Shown here one piece after another: positions 43,943-53,167 of a stretch of DNA of 64,000 bases. Position numbers and translations under genes: made by a program. Within the stretch, counting starts at the first letter, position 1, and the number at the start of each line of letters is the position of its first letter. The notes under the pieces are model-generated. The model saw only the letters and a program-made list of their open reading frames with translations. It ran no database searches and had not been told where the DNA came from. Origin of the DNA: Bacteroidota bacterium (lineage in GTDB: Bacteria > Bacteroidota > Ignavibacteria > Ignavibacteriales > Ignavibacteriaceae); assembly GCA_022564295.1 (NCBI GenBank), contig JADFLR010000023.1, forward strand, positions 1 to 64,000, written 5' to 3'.

Positions 43943-44515
43943 TTACTCTGTTTCTTTTCTCAAAACATAAATTGATCTTAAGTTCCTGTATTTTTGAGCA
44001 TAGTCAAGCCCATAACCAATAACGAATTGACTTGCAATATTAAAGCCAATATAATCAATTTTTATCTTATATTTAAGACTCTCCGGTTTCACCAGCAGTG
44101 AAACAACTTTTATACTTTTCGGATTATTTTCTTCAAATAATTCCTCTATATATTTTATTGAAAGCCCTGAATCCACAATATCTTCAACTATAATGATGTC
44201 TCTTCCATTAACATCACAGTTAAGCTCTTTTAACATTTTCACCTTTCCGGAAGAGAGTTTTGCATCTCCGTAGCTCGATAGCTTAAAGAAGTCAATTTCG
44301 CAATCAATTTCAACACATTTAATTAAATCGGACATAAAAAGGAATGAGCCGTTTAAAACACCAATAAAAACCGGAACACTTCCCTCGTAATCCTTTGTAA
44401 TTTCTTCCCCAAGTTCGGCAACTCTTTTCTGTATTTGTTCCTCTGTAAGTAAAGGTACAAATATCTCATCACCAACAATTACTTTTTCTTTTGGTTCGTT
44501 CATCAGTTCAGGCAT
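43943..44515 (-). CDS. hpt: Hypoxanthine phosphoribosyltransferase
   Basis: A purine salvage enzyme that converts hypoxanthine or guanine to IMP or GMP with PRPP. The PRPP-binding motif [14 protein letters not shown] is present, together with [16 protein letters not shown] and the C-terminal [12 protein letters not shown] loop. The length (190, or 186 from the second ATG) is normal. Two starts are possible: an ATG at 44515, or an ATG at 44503 that shares bases with the tilS stop (TGATG). The second would be a tight coupling site. It sits in the conserved tilS-hpt-ftsH order. Confidence 0.96.
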   Translation of the reverse strand: MPELMNEPKEKVIVGDEIFVPLLTEEQIQKRVAELGEEITKDYEGSVPVFIGVLNGSFLFMSDLIKCVEIDCEIDFFKLSSYGDAKLSSGKVKMLKELNCDVNGRDIIIVEDIVDSGLSIKYIEELFEENNPKSIKVVSLLVKPESLKYKIKIDYIGFNIASQFVIGYGLDYAQKYRNLRSIYVLRKETE

Positions 44516-45873
44516 AATTCCAACACTTTTTTTGTATTAGCCGAAATTTTGTAGCGTTCATCAATTCTTATACCAACTACCCAAACAATCATTCCGGAAT
44601 TTGTTAATACTAGTTGTTCTTTTTTCTCTGATGATCTTATTTTTTGTTCAGTTAAAAAATCAGAAAGCTTTTTTGAGTTCTTCATTCCCAATGGATAAAA
44701 ACGATCGCCGTCTTTCCATCTGCGTACAACAAAATTGCTTTTAATTTTATCTGCGGAAATATATTCTTTGTTGATTGTATTATAAAAACTTAGTTTATTC
44801 CGATTAGACACACTTATTGAGACTGATTTACCTTCAAATTGTTTTTCTTCGCCTATTTTTATTTCAACCTGCTTAACATTTTTCATCTCTCTTTTTTTTA
44901 AATAGATAATAATCGAATCTCTTTCTTTTACCGCAACAATTCTATTCGGAAATTTTATCTCCCTGCCGGTTTGAGCTTTGATAAGCTTTAACAAATCCAA
45001 AATGTTTTTACTTTCTAATTCTTCATTGAAATATTTTCTTACAGTTTTCCGTAGAACATCGCCGTATAATCGTACATCAGTTTCTTCTAAATGTTTCAAA
45101 TTGATAATTAATTGTTGCTGCTTATAAGTTATTGTTTTTTTAACAGCGTTTTTAATTTGTTCATCAATTAAAGAAGTATAACCTCGGATAATTTCAGAAG
45201 TTCGGAATACAGCACTATCAAATTGCGGATTAAGTTTATTTTTTATTAAAGGAATTATTTCATTCCGCAGAAAATTTCTCTGATAATCATTTTCAAAATT
45301 GCTGCTGTCGGTTCTGTAATTTATTTTTTTATTATGAAGGTAATCCAAAATTTCCTTTTTTGAGAGAACAAGAATCGGGCGGATAATTTTTCCTCTTCTT
45401 TCGGGAATGCCCGATAAACCTTTTATTCCCGTACCTTTAATTAAATTAAGTAAAACAGTTTCAGCGTTATCATCTGCATTATGTGCCGTTGCAATTTTTG
45501 TGTAATTATGAGTTTTAGCAATCTTTAGCAGCTCACCATATCTTAATTCTCTGCCAGCTTCTTCAAGTGACATTCGATTTCTTTTTGCATAAAGCTTCAC
45601 ATTTTTCGAAGTTGAAAAGAAAGGAATTCTTTTTTGTGCTGTAAAGTTTTTACAAAATTGCTCATCAATATTTGCCTCTTTTCCTCTTAAATTATGGTTA
45701 AGATGAAAAGCAGCTATATCCATATTAAATCTTTTTTTATACCTAAGAAGAAACTCGAGTAAAAAAACCGAATCCGCTCCGCCGCTTAGTGCTACCAAAA
45801 TACTGTCACCGGCATCAATAAGCTTTTTATTCAGAATAAACTTTACAACCTTTTGCTCAGTTGATTTAATCAT
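44503..45873 (-). CDS. tilS: tRNA(Ile)-lysidine synthase
   Basis: TilS attaches lysine to C34 of tRNA-Ile(CAU), changing both charging and codon reading; it is essential in most bacteria. The 456-residue protein has the PP-loop SGGADSVFLL (residues 30-39), the HNADDNAET motif, GIKGLSGIPERRGKIIRPIL, and a C-terminal domain with VRRWKDGDRFYPLGM followed by KKLSDFLTEQKI that binds the acceptor stem. Length and order are typical. It overlaps hpt slightly and is the first gene of the tilS-hpt-ftsH set; a palindromic repeat lies between it and greA. Confidence 0.96.
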   Translation of the reverse strand: MIKSTEQKVVKFILNKKLIDAGDSILVALSGGADSVFLLEFLLRYKKRFNMDIAAFHLNHNLRGKEANIDEQFCKNFTAQKRIPFFSTSKNVKLYAKRNRMSLEEAGRELRYGELLKIAKTHNYTKIATAHNADDNAETVLLNLIKGTGIKGLSGIPERRGKIIRPILVLSKKEILDYLHNKKINYRTDSSNFENDYQRNFLRNEIIPLIKNKLNPQFDSAVFRTSEIIRGYTSLIDEQIKNAVKKTITYKQQQLIINLKHLEETDVRLYGDVLRKTVRKYFNEELESKNILDLLKLIKAQTGREIKFPNRIVAVKERDSIIIYLKKREMKNVKQVEIKIGEEKQFEGKSVSISVSNRNKLSFYNTINKEYISADKIKSNFVVRRWKDGDRFYPLGMKNSKKLSDFLTEQKIRSSEKKEQLVLTNSGMIVWVVGIRIDERYKISANTKKVLELCLN

Positions 45874-45900
45874 TTCATCTGATTATAATTTTATATTATT

Positions 45901-45938
45901 TTCCCGACACCTCGGGAAACTTGTCCCGATCCATCGGA
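45901..45938. repeat. Palindromic CCCGA/TCGGG repeat between greA and tilS
   Basis: TTCCCGA-CACC-TCGGGAA (45901-45918) is a perfect 7-bp hairpin, followed by the imperfect TCCCGATCCATCGGA (45924-45938). The second unit resembles the palindrome TCCCGATGCATCGGGA in the repeat at 19295-19385, so the two may belong to one dispersed family. It could also act as a terminator after greA. Confidence 0.55.
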
Positions 45939-46058
45939 ACTCGTTTCATTTACTAAAAAGTAATTTCTAAAATATAAATTTAATACATTGCCAGGCAATT
46001 AATTGTGGAATCCTTTAGACCGGAAAATATGGTAGTGTATTTTAACTTTTGCTGAATT

Positions 46059-46535
46059 CTATTCAATACTCAATATTTCAAATTCAAGTAAACCTGCAGG
46101 TGCTTTTACTTTTACTTTATCGCCAACTTTTGCACCTATTAATCCTTTACCAACGGGAGATGTTACAGAAATTTTTCCTTCCTGGAAATCTGCCTCTTCA
46201 GGAGAAACGAGAAGATAATCGAATGATTTTTTTGTTTTTAGATTTTTAATTTTTACTTGCGATAAAATTCCAACCTGTCCTTTAGTTAACTGAGATTTAT
46301 CTATTATTCTTGCGCGGGAAAGCGAATCCTCTATATGGCTTATTTTCAGTTCGAACAAACCCTGTTCTTCTTTAGCGGCATCATATTCGGCATTTTCCGA
46401 GAGATCGCCATGAGCACGTGCAGTAGCGATTTTTTCAGCCATTTTTTTTCTGCCGTTAGTTTTCATTTCTTTTAATTCTTTTTCTATTTCCACTAATCTT
46501 TCTTTAGTCAGATAAACGAAATTTCCCTGAGACAT
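46059..46535 (-). CDS. greA: Transcription elongation factor GreA
   Basis: GreA rescues backtracked RNA polymerase by stimulating transcript cleavage. The 158-residue protein has the N-terminal coiled coil with the acidic tip ARAHGDLSENAEYDAAKEEQ (the Asp and Glu that hold the catalytic magnesium) and the C-terminal FKBP-like domain with ISVTSPVGKGLIGAKVGDKV. Length and motifs are standard. It is divergent from the ATP-grasp gene, with about 180 bases of shared spacer, and a palindromic repeat follows its stop. Confidence 0.97.
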   Translation of the reverse strand: MSQGNFVYLTKERLVEIEKELKEMKTNGRKKMAEKIATARAHGDLSENAEYDAAKEEQGLFELKISHIEDSLSRARIIDKSQLTKGQVGILSQVKIKNLKTKKSFDYLLVSPEEADFQEGKISVTSPVGKGLIGAKVGDKVKVKAPAGLLEFEILSIE

Positions 46536-46713
46536 AATTTCTTCTCTTGTTGATGAATGATTTAAAAAAAATTGCCACCGTCTCTCTATTGGGGCAGTGG
46601 CATGGCAAAAATATATATTTAGTGGAATGATGTCAAGAAGATAATTTTAATGTGAGTAATTAATTTTCATTTTTCATCTTTTTAGAATCTATCTATTTAA
46701 TTAACTTTCTTTA

Positions 46714-47775
46714 ATGAAAAACAAAAAATTAAAAGTAGCTATCGTTTATAACGAAGCCGCACCGGAACTTTACCAAAAATCTGCAGAATCCGAAATATCC
46801 ACAGGAAGTTTTGTACCTTATTTTGAAGTTGAAGAACTTACTCCAATGGAGGAGTTCGATTATATTGCCAAAAAACTAAAAAGAGTCGGTATAAACGCAT
46901 ATACTTTGAACATAATGGATAATGTTCAGTTAATGCTGAATAATTTTAAGAAAAACAAACCTCATGTGATTTTCAATTTTGTTGAGTTGTACAAAGATGA
47001 ACCTCAATACGAAATGAATGTGGTGGGTCTGTACGAATTGTTAGGTATTCCTTACACCGGCGCACATTCAATGGCACTTGCAAATTGCCAGAGTAAAATT
47101 TTTGTAAAACGATTACTTCGATCAAAAGGGATAAAAACTCCCAACTTTTTTATTGTCGAAAAAGAAAAGAATAGATATCATCACAAACTAAACTTTCCTC
47201 TTATGGTCAAACCAGTTATGGAAGATGCAAGTGTTGGCATTGAAAATGAATCGATAGTAATTGATAATAAGCAAATGAAGGAAAGGATTAATTATATACT
47301 TAAATATTTTTATCAGCCGGCACTTGTTGAAGAATATATAGACGGAAGAGAATTAAATGTGGCAGTTTTAGGTGATAAAAAACCAAGGGCTTTGCCTATA
47401 AGTGAAATAGATTTTTCAAGAATGCCGGAGAATCTTTACAACATAGTTAGCTACCAGGCAAAGTGGAACCCAAATCACGAATCATATCATAAAACCATTC
47501 CTAAATGTCCTGCCCGCCTTCCAAAAAAAGTTGAAGCCAAAGCAAAAAAAATTGCATTGGCATCATTTAAAATAATGGGCTGCAGAGATTATGCAAGAAT
47601 TGATATGCGTCTTTCAAAAAATAATGAGCTGTTTGTACTTGAAGTTAATCCGAATCCTGATTTAACAGACGGTGCGGGATTTATGCGTTCCGCAGGTGTT
47701 GCGGGATTAAGCTATGCACAAGCACTGAAGAAAATTGCATTGCTTGCGTGGGAAAGAAGAGTTAACGGGAAATAA
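46714..47775 (+). CDS. ATP-grasp ligase, D-Ala-D-Ala ligase-like
   Basis: A 353-residue protein of the ATP-grasp superfamily. The order is that of Ddl: an N-terminal domain with VIFNFVELYKDEPQYEMNVV, a hinge LLGIPYTGAHSMALANCQSK, a central ATP-binding region (FPLMVKPVMEDASVGIENES, ALVEEYIDGRELNVAVLGD) and the metal-binding C-terminus (LFVLEVNPNPDLTDGAGF). The last loop and the missing omega-loop serine differ from true Ddl, and the gene is not among mur genes. A peptide or amino-acid ligase of unknown substrate is therefore equally likely. It is monocistronic on the plus strand. Confidence 0.85.
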   Translation: MKNKKLKVAIVYNEAAPELYQKSAESEISTGSFVPYFEVEELTPMEEFDYIAKKLKRVGINAYTLNIMDNVQLMLNNFKKNKPHVIFNFVELYKDEPQYEMNVVGLYELLGIPYTGAHSMALANCQSKIFVKRLLRSKGIKTPNFFIVEKEKNRYHHKLNFPLMVKPVMEDASVGIENESIVIDNKQMKERINYILKYFYQPALVEEYIDGRELNVAVLGDKKPRALPISEIDFSRMPENLYNIVSYQAKWNPNHESYHKTIPKCPARLPKKVEAKAKKIALASFKIMGCRDYARIDMRLSKNNELFVLEVNPNPDLTDGAGFMRSAGVAGLSYAQALKKIALLAWERRVNGK

Positions 47776-47928
47776 GAATAACTTAACTTAGTTCATCTCT
47801 AATTTGAATATTGAATAATGATTAACGAATGAAGATTTATGAAGTTCAAGAACTACACCTGAAATCAAAACTCAACATTTCTAGCTTACCTTGCTGTGTA
47901 ACCGGTTTTCCATTTACTCACTATCATT

Positions 47929-48696
47929 TTAAAAATTCAATCTTATTATTTCAATTATTTCTTTAAGATTTTGTGCTTCAAAATCCGGTTTAATTTTCGC
48001 ATCATCTCTCAGCGGATAATTTGTTTTGCCAGTATAGATTAAAATCCCCTTTCCACCTGCTTGTTGAGCACCAATGATATCACTATCAATATCATCTCCG
48101 ATCATTATAAAATCTGAACCTTTTGAAAATCCTAATAAATCTAAGGCAGATTGGAAATAAATTTGTGATGGTTTGCCAATTAATATTGCTGTTTTCCCTG
48201 ATGCATATTCAAGCGCATTAATAAAAGCGCCGGCATCTAACGAAAGCTTTCCTTCGGGATACCAAAATTTGTTTTTATGCATTGCAACAAATTCCGCCCC
48301 GGTATAAACTTTGTTGAATATTTCATTCATCATTTGAAAATTCCAATTTTCACCGTTATCTCCAATTATTATTGCTTCAGGATTTTCATCATCTATATAA
48401 TTATTAAAGAGTTGTTTAATTTCATCAACACAATAAACTGATACTTTTTTATGATGCTCATTTACATATTGAAGCGTGGCATCGGCTGCGGTCATTGCCG
48501 GAACTTCTGAAGGAAGTTTATTATCATCCAGAAATTGTGTGATCCCTTTCCCGGTTTTTAAAGTAGAATTACTGATAATGTACGAGGGAATATTATTCTC
48601 TATAATAAAGTTCAGGAATTCACCTGCATCAGGCGCAGGATTATTCCCTAATCTAATCACTCCGTCAAAGTCTATAAGAATTGGAATTTTATGCAT
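47929..48696 (-). CDS. HAD-IIA family hydrolase, NagD-like
   Basis: A 255-residue haloacid dehalogenase superfamily phosphatase. Motif I is DFDGVIRLGNNPAP (the nucleophile aspartate and the general acid), motif II is ISNST, the C2 cap fills the middle, motif III is the lysine of GKPSQIYF, and motif IV is MIGDDIDSDIIGAQQAGG. The cap type and the D-F-D-G-V-I start match the NagD/AraL-like sugar-phosphate or nucleotide phosphatases. The substrate is unknown. It stands alone between the ATP-grasp gene and a T9SS cargo gene on opposite strands. Confidence 0.92.
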   Translation of the reverse strand: MHKIPILIDFDGVIRLGNNPAPDAGEFLNFIIENNIPSYIISNSTLKTGKGITQFLDDNKLPSEVPAMTAADATLQYVNEHHKKVSVYCVDEIKQLFNNYIDDENPEAIIIGDNGENWNFQMMNEIFNKVYTGAEFVAMHKNKFWYPEGKLSLDAGAFINALEYASGKTAILIGKPSQIYFQSALDLLGFSKGSDFIMIGDDIDSDIIGAQQAGGKGILIYTGKTNYPLRDDAKIKPDFEAQNLKEIIEIIRLNF

Positions 48697-48844
48697 AATA
48701 AAAATTTGTTATTATAATGTTTTAAAATATAAATTTCAAATATTTAATGATATAAATCTCGCCATAAATCTAATTAACTCTTACAAATATAACTTGCTAT
48801 TTAATTTTATTTAATTAGATTGGATTAAGCAATCACTAACGGAT

Positions 48845-50344
48845 ATGAAAACCATAATAAAAATATTTTCATTTCTCCTTTTCTTATCTCCGCTGTTTCC
48901 TCAGCAGCTTTATGAAGAGCAAATTATCCCATTTGACGGATTGGATAGTGATCATTTTGGCTCTGCAGTTGCAGTCAGCGATAGTTTTCTTTTTATATCA
49001 AGTCTTCGTTATAGTGACCATACTCAAAATTCTGTTTACGTCTATAGATTAGAAAACAATAGTTACAGCTTTCTATACAAAATTTATCCAAGCGATACAC
49101 AATCCGGCACAAACGGAGCACTTTTTGGAGTAGCGTTATTATATAGTGATGGACAATTATTTGTAGGAGCGCGAAATAGAAAGATAAATAATATACCGAT
49201 TGGAGCAGTTTATCTTTTTGAGTATGAAGATTATCATTGGGTAGAAAAACAAATTATTCTTCCACCACAACCATTTTCCTTCGGGTCGTGGTTTTCCAGT
49301 TTTATCTCAAAATCGAATGATTATTTATTAATTGGAGCGAATCGTTATGATTCAGAATTTGAAAGCTCGGGAAAAGCTTTTTTATATAAATTTATTAATA
49401 ATCAATATGAACTCTACCATGAATTTTCACCTTTTGATGCAAAGGAGGATCAACATTTTGGAAGCAGTGGAATAATAAAAGATAATACAATACTAATTGG
49501 CTCACCTCTTGATAGCACTAAAAGCGGTATATATTCAGGATCTGTTTATGTTTATTTCAAGGAAGATTCGTTATGGACATTCAACCAGAAATATGTTCCG
49601 GAACCAAACTCTGAGTATTTTAAGTTTGGAAGTGCAATGGCTGCGAATGACGATTATGTTTTTATTGGAAAATCTGATGACAACCCCGGGAAAGTATATG
49701 TTTATAATTATTATCCTCCTTTGCTGGACTATGATCAGTTTATTGAAACAGGGGATAATTTCTCTGGCGACCTGTTCGGGGTTTTTATGTTTCCGAAAGG
49801 TGATTCACTTTTAGTTGGGGCATTTAACGATACAGTGAAAAATGATTTGTCGGGCGCAGCATATTTATTTGTTAATAAGGGCGAAAGATGGGAGAAAAAA
49901 CACAAAATCTATCCCTCAGATGAGGTGAATACTAGAACATTTGGGTATAGGGGTATAATTACAGAAGATAAAATTTTTATAGGTGCTCTTGGAACTAAGG
50001 TAAATAATATTAGATCGGGAGCCGTGTATGTGTATGCCTCTATGCCATTATCTGTGGATAAAAATTATACATTAAATCCTAAAGATTTTTATTTATCCCA
50101 GAATTATCCAAACCCTTTTAACCCAACAACAAATATATCTTATTCAATCTCACAGAGAAGTTTTGTTACACTGAAAATTTATGATGTTTTGGGAAATGAA
50201 GTTACAACTCTTATTAATAAAGAAGTGCGGGCAGGAAGTTATGAAGTAGAATTCGACGCAAACAATTTGCCAAGCGGTATTTATTTCTACCAAATTCGAG
50301 CGGGGGCTTTTGTTGATACAAAGAAATTAGTTTTAATGAAATAA
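48845..50344 (+). CDS. T9SS-secreted FG-GAP-like beta-propeller protein
   Basis: A 499-residue secreted protein. The signal peptide (MKTIIKIFSFLLFLSPLFPQ) is followed by about seven repeats of the FG-GAP/integrin-alpha type, with F-G-S-A-V and I-G-A-x motifs alternating with Tyr-rich strands (DHFGSAVAVSDSFLFIS; YFKFGSAMAANDDYVFIGKS). The last roughly 85 residues are a T9SS sorting domain with YPNPFNPTTNI and LPSGIYFYQI. It is likely anchored to the outer surface or released. It is unlinked to neighbours by strand, and no partner is visible. Confidence 0.9.
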   Translation: MKTIIKIFSFLLFLSPLFPQQLYEEQIIPFDGLDSDHFGSAVAVSDSFLFISSLRYSDHTQNSVYVYRLENNSYSFLYKIYPSDTQSGTNGALFGVALLYSDGQLFVGARNRKINNIPIGAVYLFEYEDYHWVEKQIILPPQPFSFGSWFSSFISKSNDYLLIGANRYDSEFESSGKAFLYKFINNQYELYHEFSPFDAKEDQHFGSSGIIKDNTILIGSPLDSTKSGIYSGSVYVYFKEDSLWTFNQKYVPEPNSEYFKFGSAMAANDDYVFIGKSDDNPGKVYVYNYYPPLLDYDQFIETGDNFSGDLFGVFMFPKGDSLLVGAFNDTVKNDLSGAAYLFVNKGERWEKKHKIYPSDEVNTRTFGYRGIITEDKIFIGALGTKVNNIRSGAVYVYASMPLSVDKNYTLNPKDFYLSQNYPNPFNPTTNISYSISQRSFVTLKIYDVLGNEVTTLINKEVRAGSYEVEFDANNLPSGIYFYQIRAGAFVDTKKLVLMK

Positions 50345-50429
50345 GTTTCGATACCTTATTGTGAGACTCTTAAGATTTATTCTTTATTTTTCAACGAGTC
50401 AAATCATTTAACTTTAAATTAAAAATAGG

Positions 50430-50442
50430 CGGCTTTAAGCCG
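50430..50442 (-). terminator. Hairpin after the DUF6580 gene
   Basis: CGGCTT and AAGCCG arms lie between the convergent T9SS protein and DUF6580 genes. On the minus strand the stem is followed by CCTATTTTTAATTT, which fits a terminator for the cobalamin operon. Confidence 0.55.
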
Positions 50443-50452
50443 ACATTAAAAG

Positions 50453-50998
50453 TTAGACTTTTACTTCAGCAAGCTGTGGGTATTTTGTTTTAACAAGTTC
50501 AAACGAACCGAACATCAGCGTTACAAAAAAGAGATCACCTAATAAAGTATAGTGAAAGAAAGGAATTGCAGCAGTGTAACTTGCAGCAAGTCCGCTTAAA
50601 CCTTTCGGATAGTAAATTCCAAATGCCCAAACTGCGAAATTTGTAATAACAAAAAACAAAACCGATGCAGAAACCGAAGCGAGAAAAATATTTGACACTT
50701 TTTTCTGTTTTATCATTAGCATTCCAATTCCAACAATAAGAACAAAGCTCAAATAAACTGCCCACATTGTTGAATGAAATCCGAGAATTAAATCGGTTAT
50801 AAACATTGCAACAAGCGGAATTAAAAATGCTACCCACCTTTTTGTAAAATATGCGCCGCCAAATAATGCCATTGCTGCAATTGGTGCAAAGTTTGGAGGA
50901 TGCGGAATAAGTCTTACAAAAGCTGCAATAAATATCATTCCTGTTATTATAATAAATTTTGGAGTGATGGTTTTTGAGTTCATTACATTACCTTTCAT
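50453..50998 (-). CDS. DUF6580 membrane protein, probable vitamin-uptake S-component-like
   Basis: A 181-residue protein with five or six hydrophobic helices and the family motif FIAAFVRLIPHPPNFAPIAA followed by MALFGGAYFTKR. The DUF6580 fold resembles substrate-binding S components of ECF vitamin transporters. It follows the TonB-dependent receptor gene on the same strand after 100 bases, and the receptor is under a cobalamin riboswitch. An inner-membrane role in B12 or precursor uptake is therefore a reasonable inference. No ECF ATPase or T component is present in the window. The ATG at 50998 is used; a second ATG lies five codons in. Confidence 0.82.
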   Translation of the reverse strand: MKGNVMNSKTITPKFIIITGMIFIAAFVRLIPHPPNFAPIAAMALFGGAYFTKRWVAFLIPLVAMFITDLILGFHSTMWAVYLSFVLIVGIGMLMIKQKKVSNIFLASVSASVLFFVITNFAVWAFGIYYPKGLSGLAASYTAAIPFFHYTLLGDLFFVTLMFGSFELVKTKYPQLAEVKV

Positions 50999-51098
50999 AA
51001 TTAAAATTAATTTTATGATAATTCAAATTGTTGATATTCTTTCTTTACAATTTACAAAATAGTATTAATTAAAAAAGCAATCAAAAATTACCGGAATT

Positions 51099-53051
51099 TT
51101 ATAAATTTACTTTAACTCCCAACGAACCCGAAAAACCATAAGTAGCATATCCTAAAACTTCTTCATAGTCTTTATCAAAAATATTCTCAATTCTACCGTT
51201 TATAGTTATCCAATGTGTAACATCAAACTGAGCGGCAAAGTTTACAATTGTGTAATCTGCCATTGTAACCCGTGCTGCAGGAAAAGTTGAAAAATCCTTG
51301 TCATCTCTCTTACCAACATATATAATTTCCATTGTAATATTTCCTCTATCGAGGAATGAGTATGTTGTTATTAATGCAGCTTTATGTTTTGGTCTTCTTA
51401 ACAAAGGCATATCTTTATCCGGTGAACCTTCACTTTTATCGTTTGTTTCCATAAAAGTATAGTTTGTTTTTATCTTCAGATAATTCGTAGCGTGCAGGCT
51501 AAAAAACATCTCAATCCCTTTTGTTTCAGCTTCATCTATATTGATTGATTTAAAGTTTTCATCAAGACCAATAAGATCAGTAAAACTGTTATGAAAATAA
51601 GTAACTCCAAAAGATATTGATTGCTTAAAGAAAAACTGTTCAACTCCTGCATCCCACCCAATACTTTTTTCCGGATCGAGGTTTACATTTCCAAAGAATG
51701 GGTCGTATAAATAGAATATTGATGGGGCTTTGAAACCTGTCCCGATAGTAGCTTTTAGCTTTGTTCCTGTTTGCCAAAAAATATAAGCAGGAGCAAGTCT
51801 ATAAGTAATTGCCGATCCGAATTTATCGTGATTATCATATCGAATTCCTGAGGTTGCAAACAAGCTTTTGCCGAGTTTTAACTGGTCTTGTAAGTATAGT
51901 CCAAAAATTGTGGCTTTGCTTTCAGGAATAATACTTTCAAATGGACCAAAAGCGGAATTTAAAAAGAATTGTGTCGCTGCCTGTTCTGTTTCTGTATCAA
52001 ATCCAAATATTACTTTGTGATCTTTTGTGATGTTAAAATTATTCAACCAATTAACAGCATATCTTTTACCAACATATAAACTTCTCGATGATGCCGGGTT
52101 ATTTAACGTTGAGTCATAGCTGTATTTTCTAATATTTTTAAAATAGGAGACGTCGATTTTTTGATCCCAAAAACTATCAAATAATTTGAACCCGCCTTCT
52201 AGACGGGAAACAAATTCCTCCTGGTTGTATTTATAGGTTGGATCATCGCCAAACACGCCGCCGTGCTGATCGTAATCAGCTTTTGTTTTAATGAACCTTA
52301 CCAAAAGGTTAATATAACTACTGTTATTAAAATCATAACCAAGCCGTGTAGAAAAATTATTTCCTTCATAACTATCTTTTTCAGAATTTCCATATTTTTC
52401 TCCGGCAGCAGAAAATCCATCTGATTTAGTTCGACTTAAAGACAAAGTATAGTTAAAAGCATTTGTGCTGCCTGTAATTCCTAACGCACCTCTGAAAAAA
52501 TTGTAAGAACCACCTTCAGCAAATAAATTGATCGATGGTTTTCCACTTCCTTGTTTTGTTATAATATTTACAACTCCTGATAGTGCATCAGAACCATATA
52601 GTAAACTTTGCGGCCCGCGCAGAATTTCAATACGTGATATTTGGTCGGTAGTAAGGTTCGCAAAATCGTAAACATTAGATGGATCGCTTGTAAGATTCAT
52701 TTTAATACCATCTACCAATACAACTGTATTGCCGCTATTACCTCCGCGAATACTGATGTTTGAAAGTGTACCGATTGGTCCCTGGGTGGTGTAACTAATC
52801 CCGTATTCAGTTTTGAGTAGTTCAAAAACGTTTAACTTGCCGCGGCTTGCAATTTCGGAAGAATCAATAACTGTTATGGAATTTGCCAACTCAAGAGTAT
52901 TAGTGTTTGTTTTGGTTGCAGTTATTACCACTTCGGAAAGTTTATAAACACCTGATGTATCAGTTTTTTGAACAATATCTTTTTGTGCAGTAAGGAAAGA
53001 ACTGCATAACACAGATAGAAGAATTAAATAGAAAATGTTTTTTAACTTCAT
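51099..53051 (-). CDS. TonB-dependent receptor, BtuB-like, under cobalamin riboswitch
   Basis: A 650-residue outer-membrane receptor. Signal peptide residues 1-22 (ending LTAQ) are followed by a TonB-box-like region (LSEVVITATKT), the plug domain (TVIDSSEIASRGKLNVFELL; VVLVDGIKMN; IEILRGPQSLLYGSDALSGV) and a beta-barrel ending GYATYGFSGSLGVKVNL. The size fits the small BtuB-type receptors. The upstream cobalamin riboswitch and the downstream DUF6580 gene point to B12 import. Translation may be controlled through a hairpin over its AGGAG site. QueG in this window needs cobalamin, which gives the cell a use for it. Confidence 0.93.
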   Translation of the reverse strand: MKLKNIFYLILLSVLCSSFLTAQKDIVQKTDTSGVYKLSEVVITATKTNTNTLELANSITVIDSSEIASRGKLNVFELLKTEYGISYTTQGPIGTLSNISIRGGNSGNTVVLVDGIKMNLTSDPSNVYDFANLTTDQISRIEILRGPQSLLYGSDALSGVVNIITKQGSGKPSINLFAEGGSYNFFRGALGITGSTNAFNYTLSLSRTKSDGFSAAGEKYGNSEKDSYEGNNFSTRLGYDFNNSSYINLLVRFIKTKADYDQHGGVFGDDPTYKYNQEEFVSRLEGGFKLFDSFWDQKIDVSYFKNIRKYSYDSTLNNPASSRSLYVGKRYAVNWLNNFNITKDHKVIFGFDTETEQAATQFFLNSAFGPFESIIPESKATIFGLYLQDQLKLGKSLFATSGIRYDNHDKFGSAITYRLAPAYIFWQTGTKLKATIGTGFKAPSIFYLYDPFFGNVNLDPEKSIGWDAGVEQFFFKQSISFGVTYFHNSFTDLIGLDENFKSINIDEAETKGIEMFFSLHATNYLKIKTNYTFMETNDKSEGSPDKDMPLLRRPKHKAALITTYSFLDRGNITMEIIYVGKRDDKDFSTFPAARVTMADYTIVNFAAQFDVTHWITINGRIENIFDKDYEEVLGYATYGFSGSLGVKVNL

Positions 53052-53052
53052 T

Positions 53053-53087
53053 GAAGTTACTCCTGTAAAAAAGTTGAAAGTAACTTC
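53053..53087 (-). promoter_or_regulatory. Hairpin overlapping the ribosome binding site of the TonB receptor
   Basis: GAAGTTACT (53053-53061) pairs with AGTAACTTC (53079-53087), 9 bp. On the minus strand the AGGAG site (53064-53060) lies partly in the stem, eight bases before the ATG. It is a plausible expression platform of the riboswitch 80 bases upstream, acting on translation. Confidence 0.6.
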
Positions 53088-53167
53088 GCTGAGTGATACG
53101 GTATGATAAAACGAAATGCATTTACAGATCGTTAATCTATCCTCGCTCGCGAAGGTTGATTATAAAA

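Noticed and set aside
46572-46608. Inverted repeat TTGCCA/TGGCAA between greA and the ATP-grasp gene
   Set aside because: The arms are only six bases with a 25-base loop and competing pairings; it may be an operator or chance, so it is not listed as a feature.
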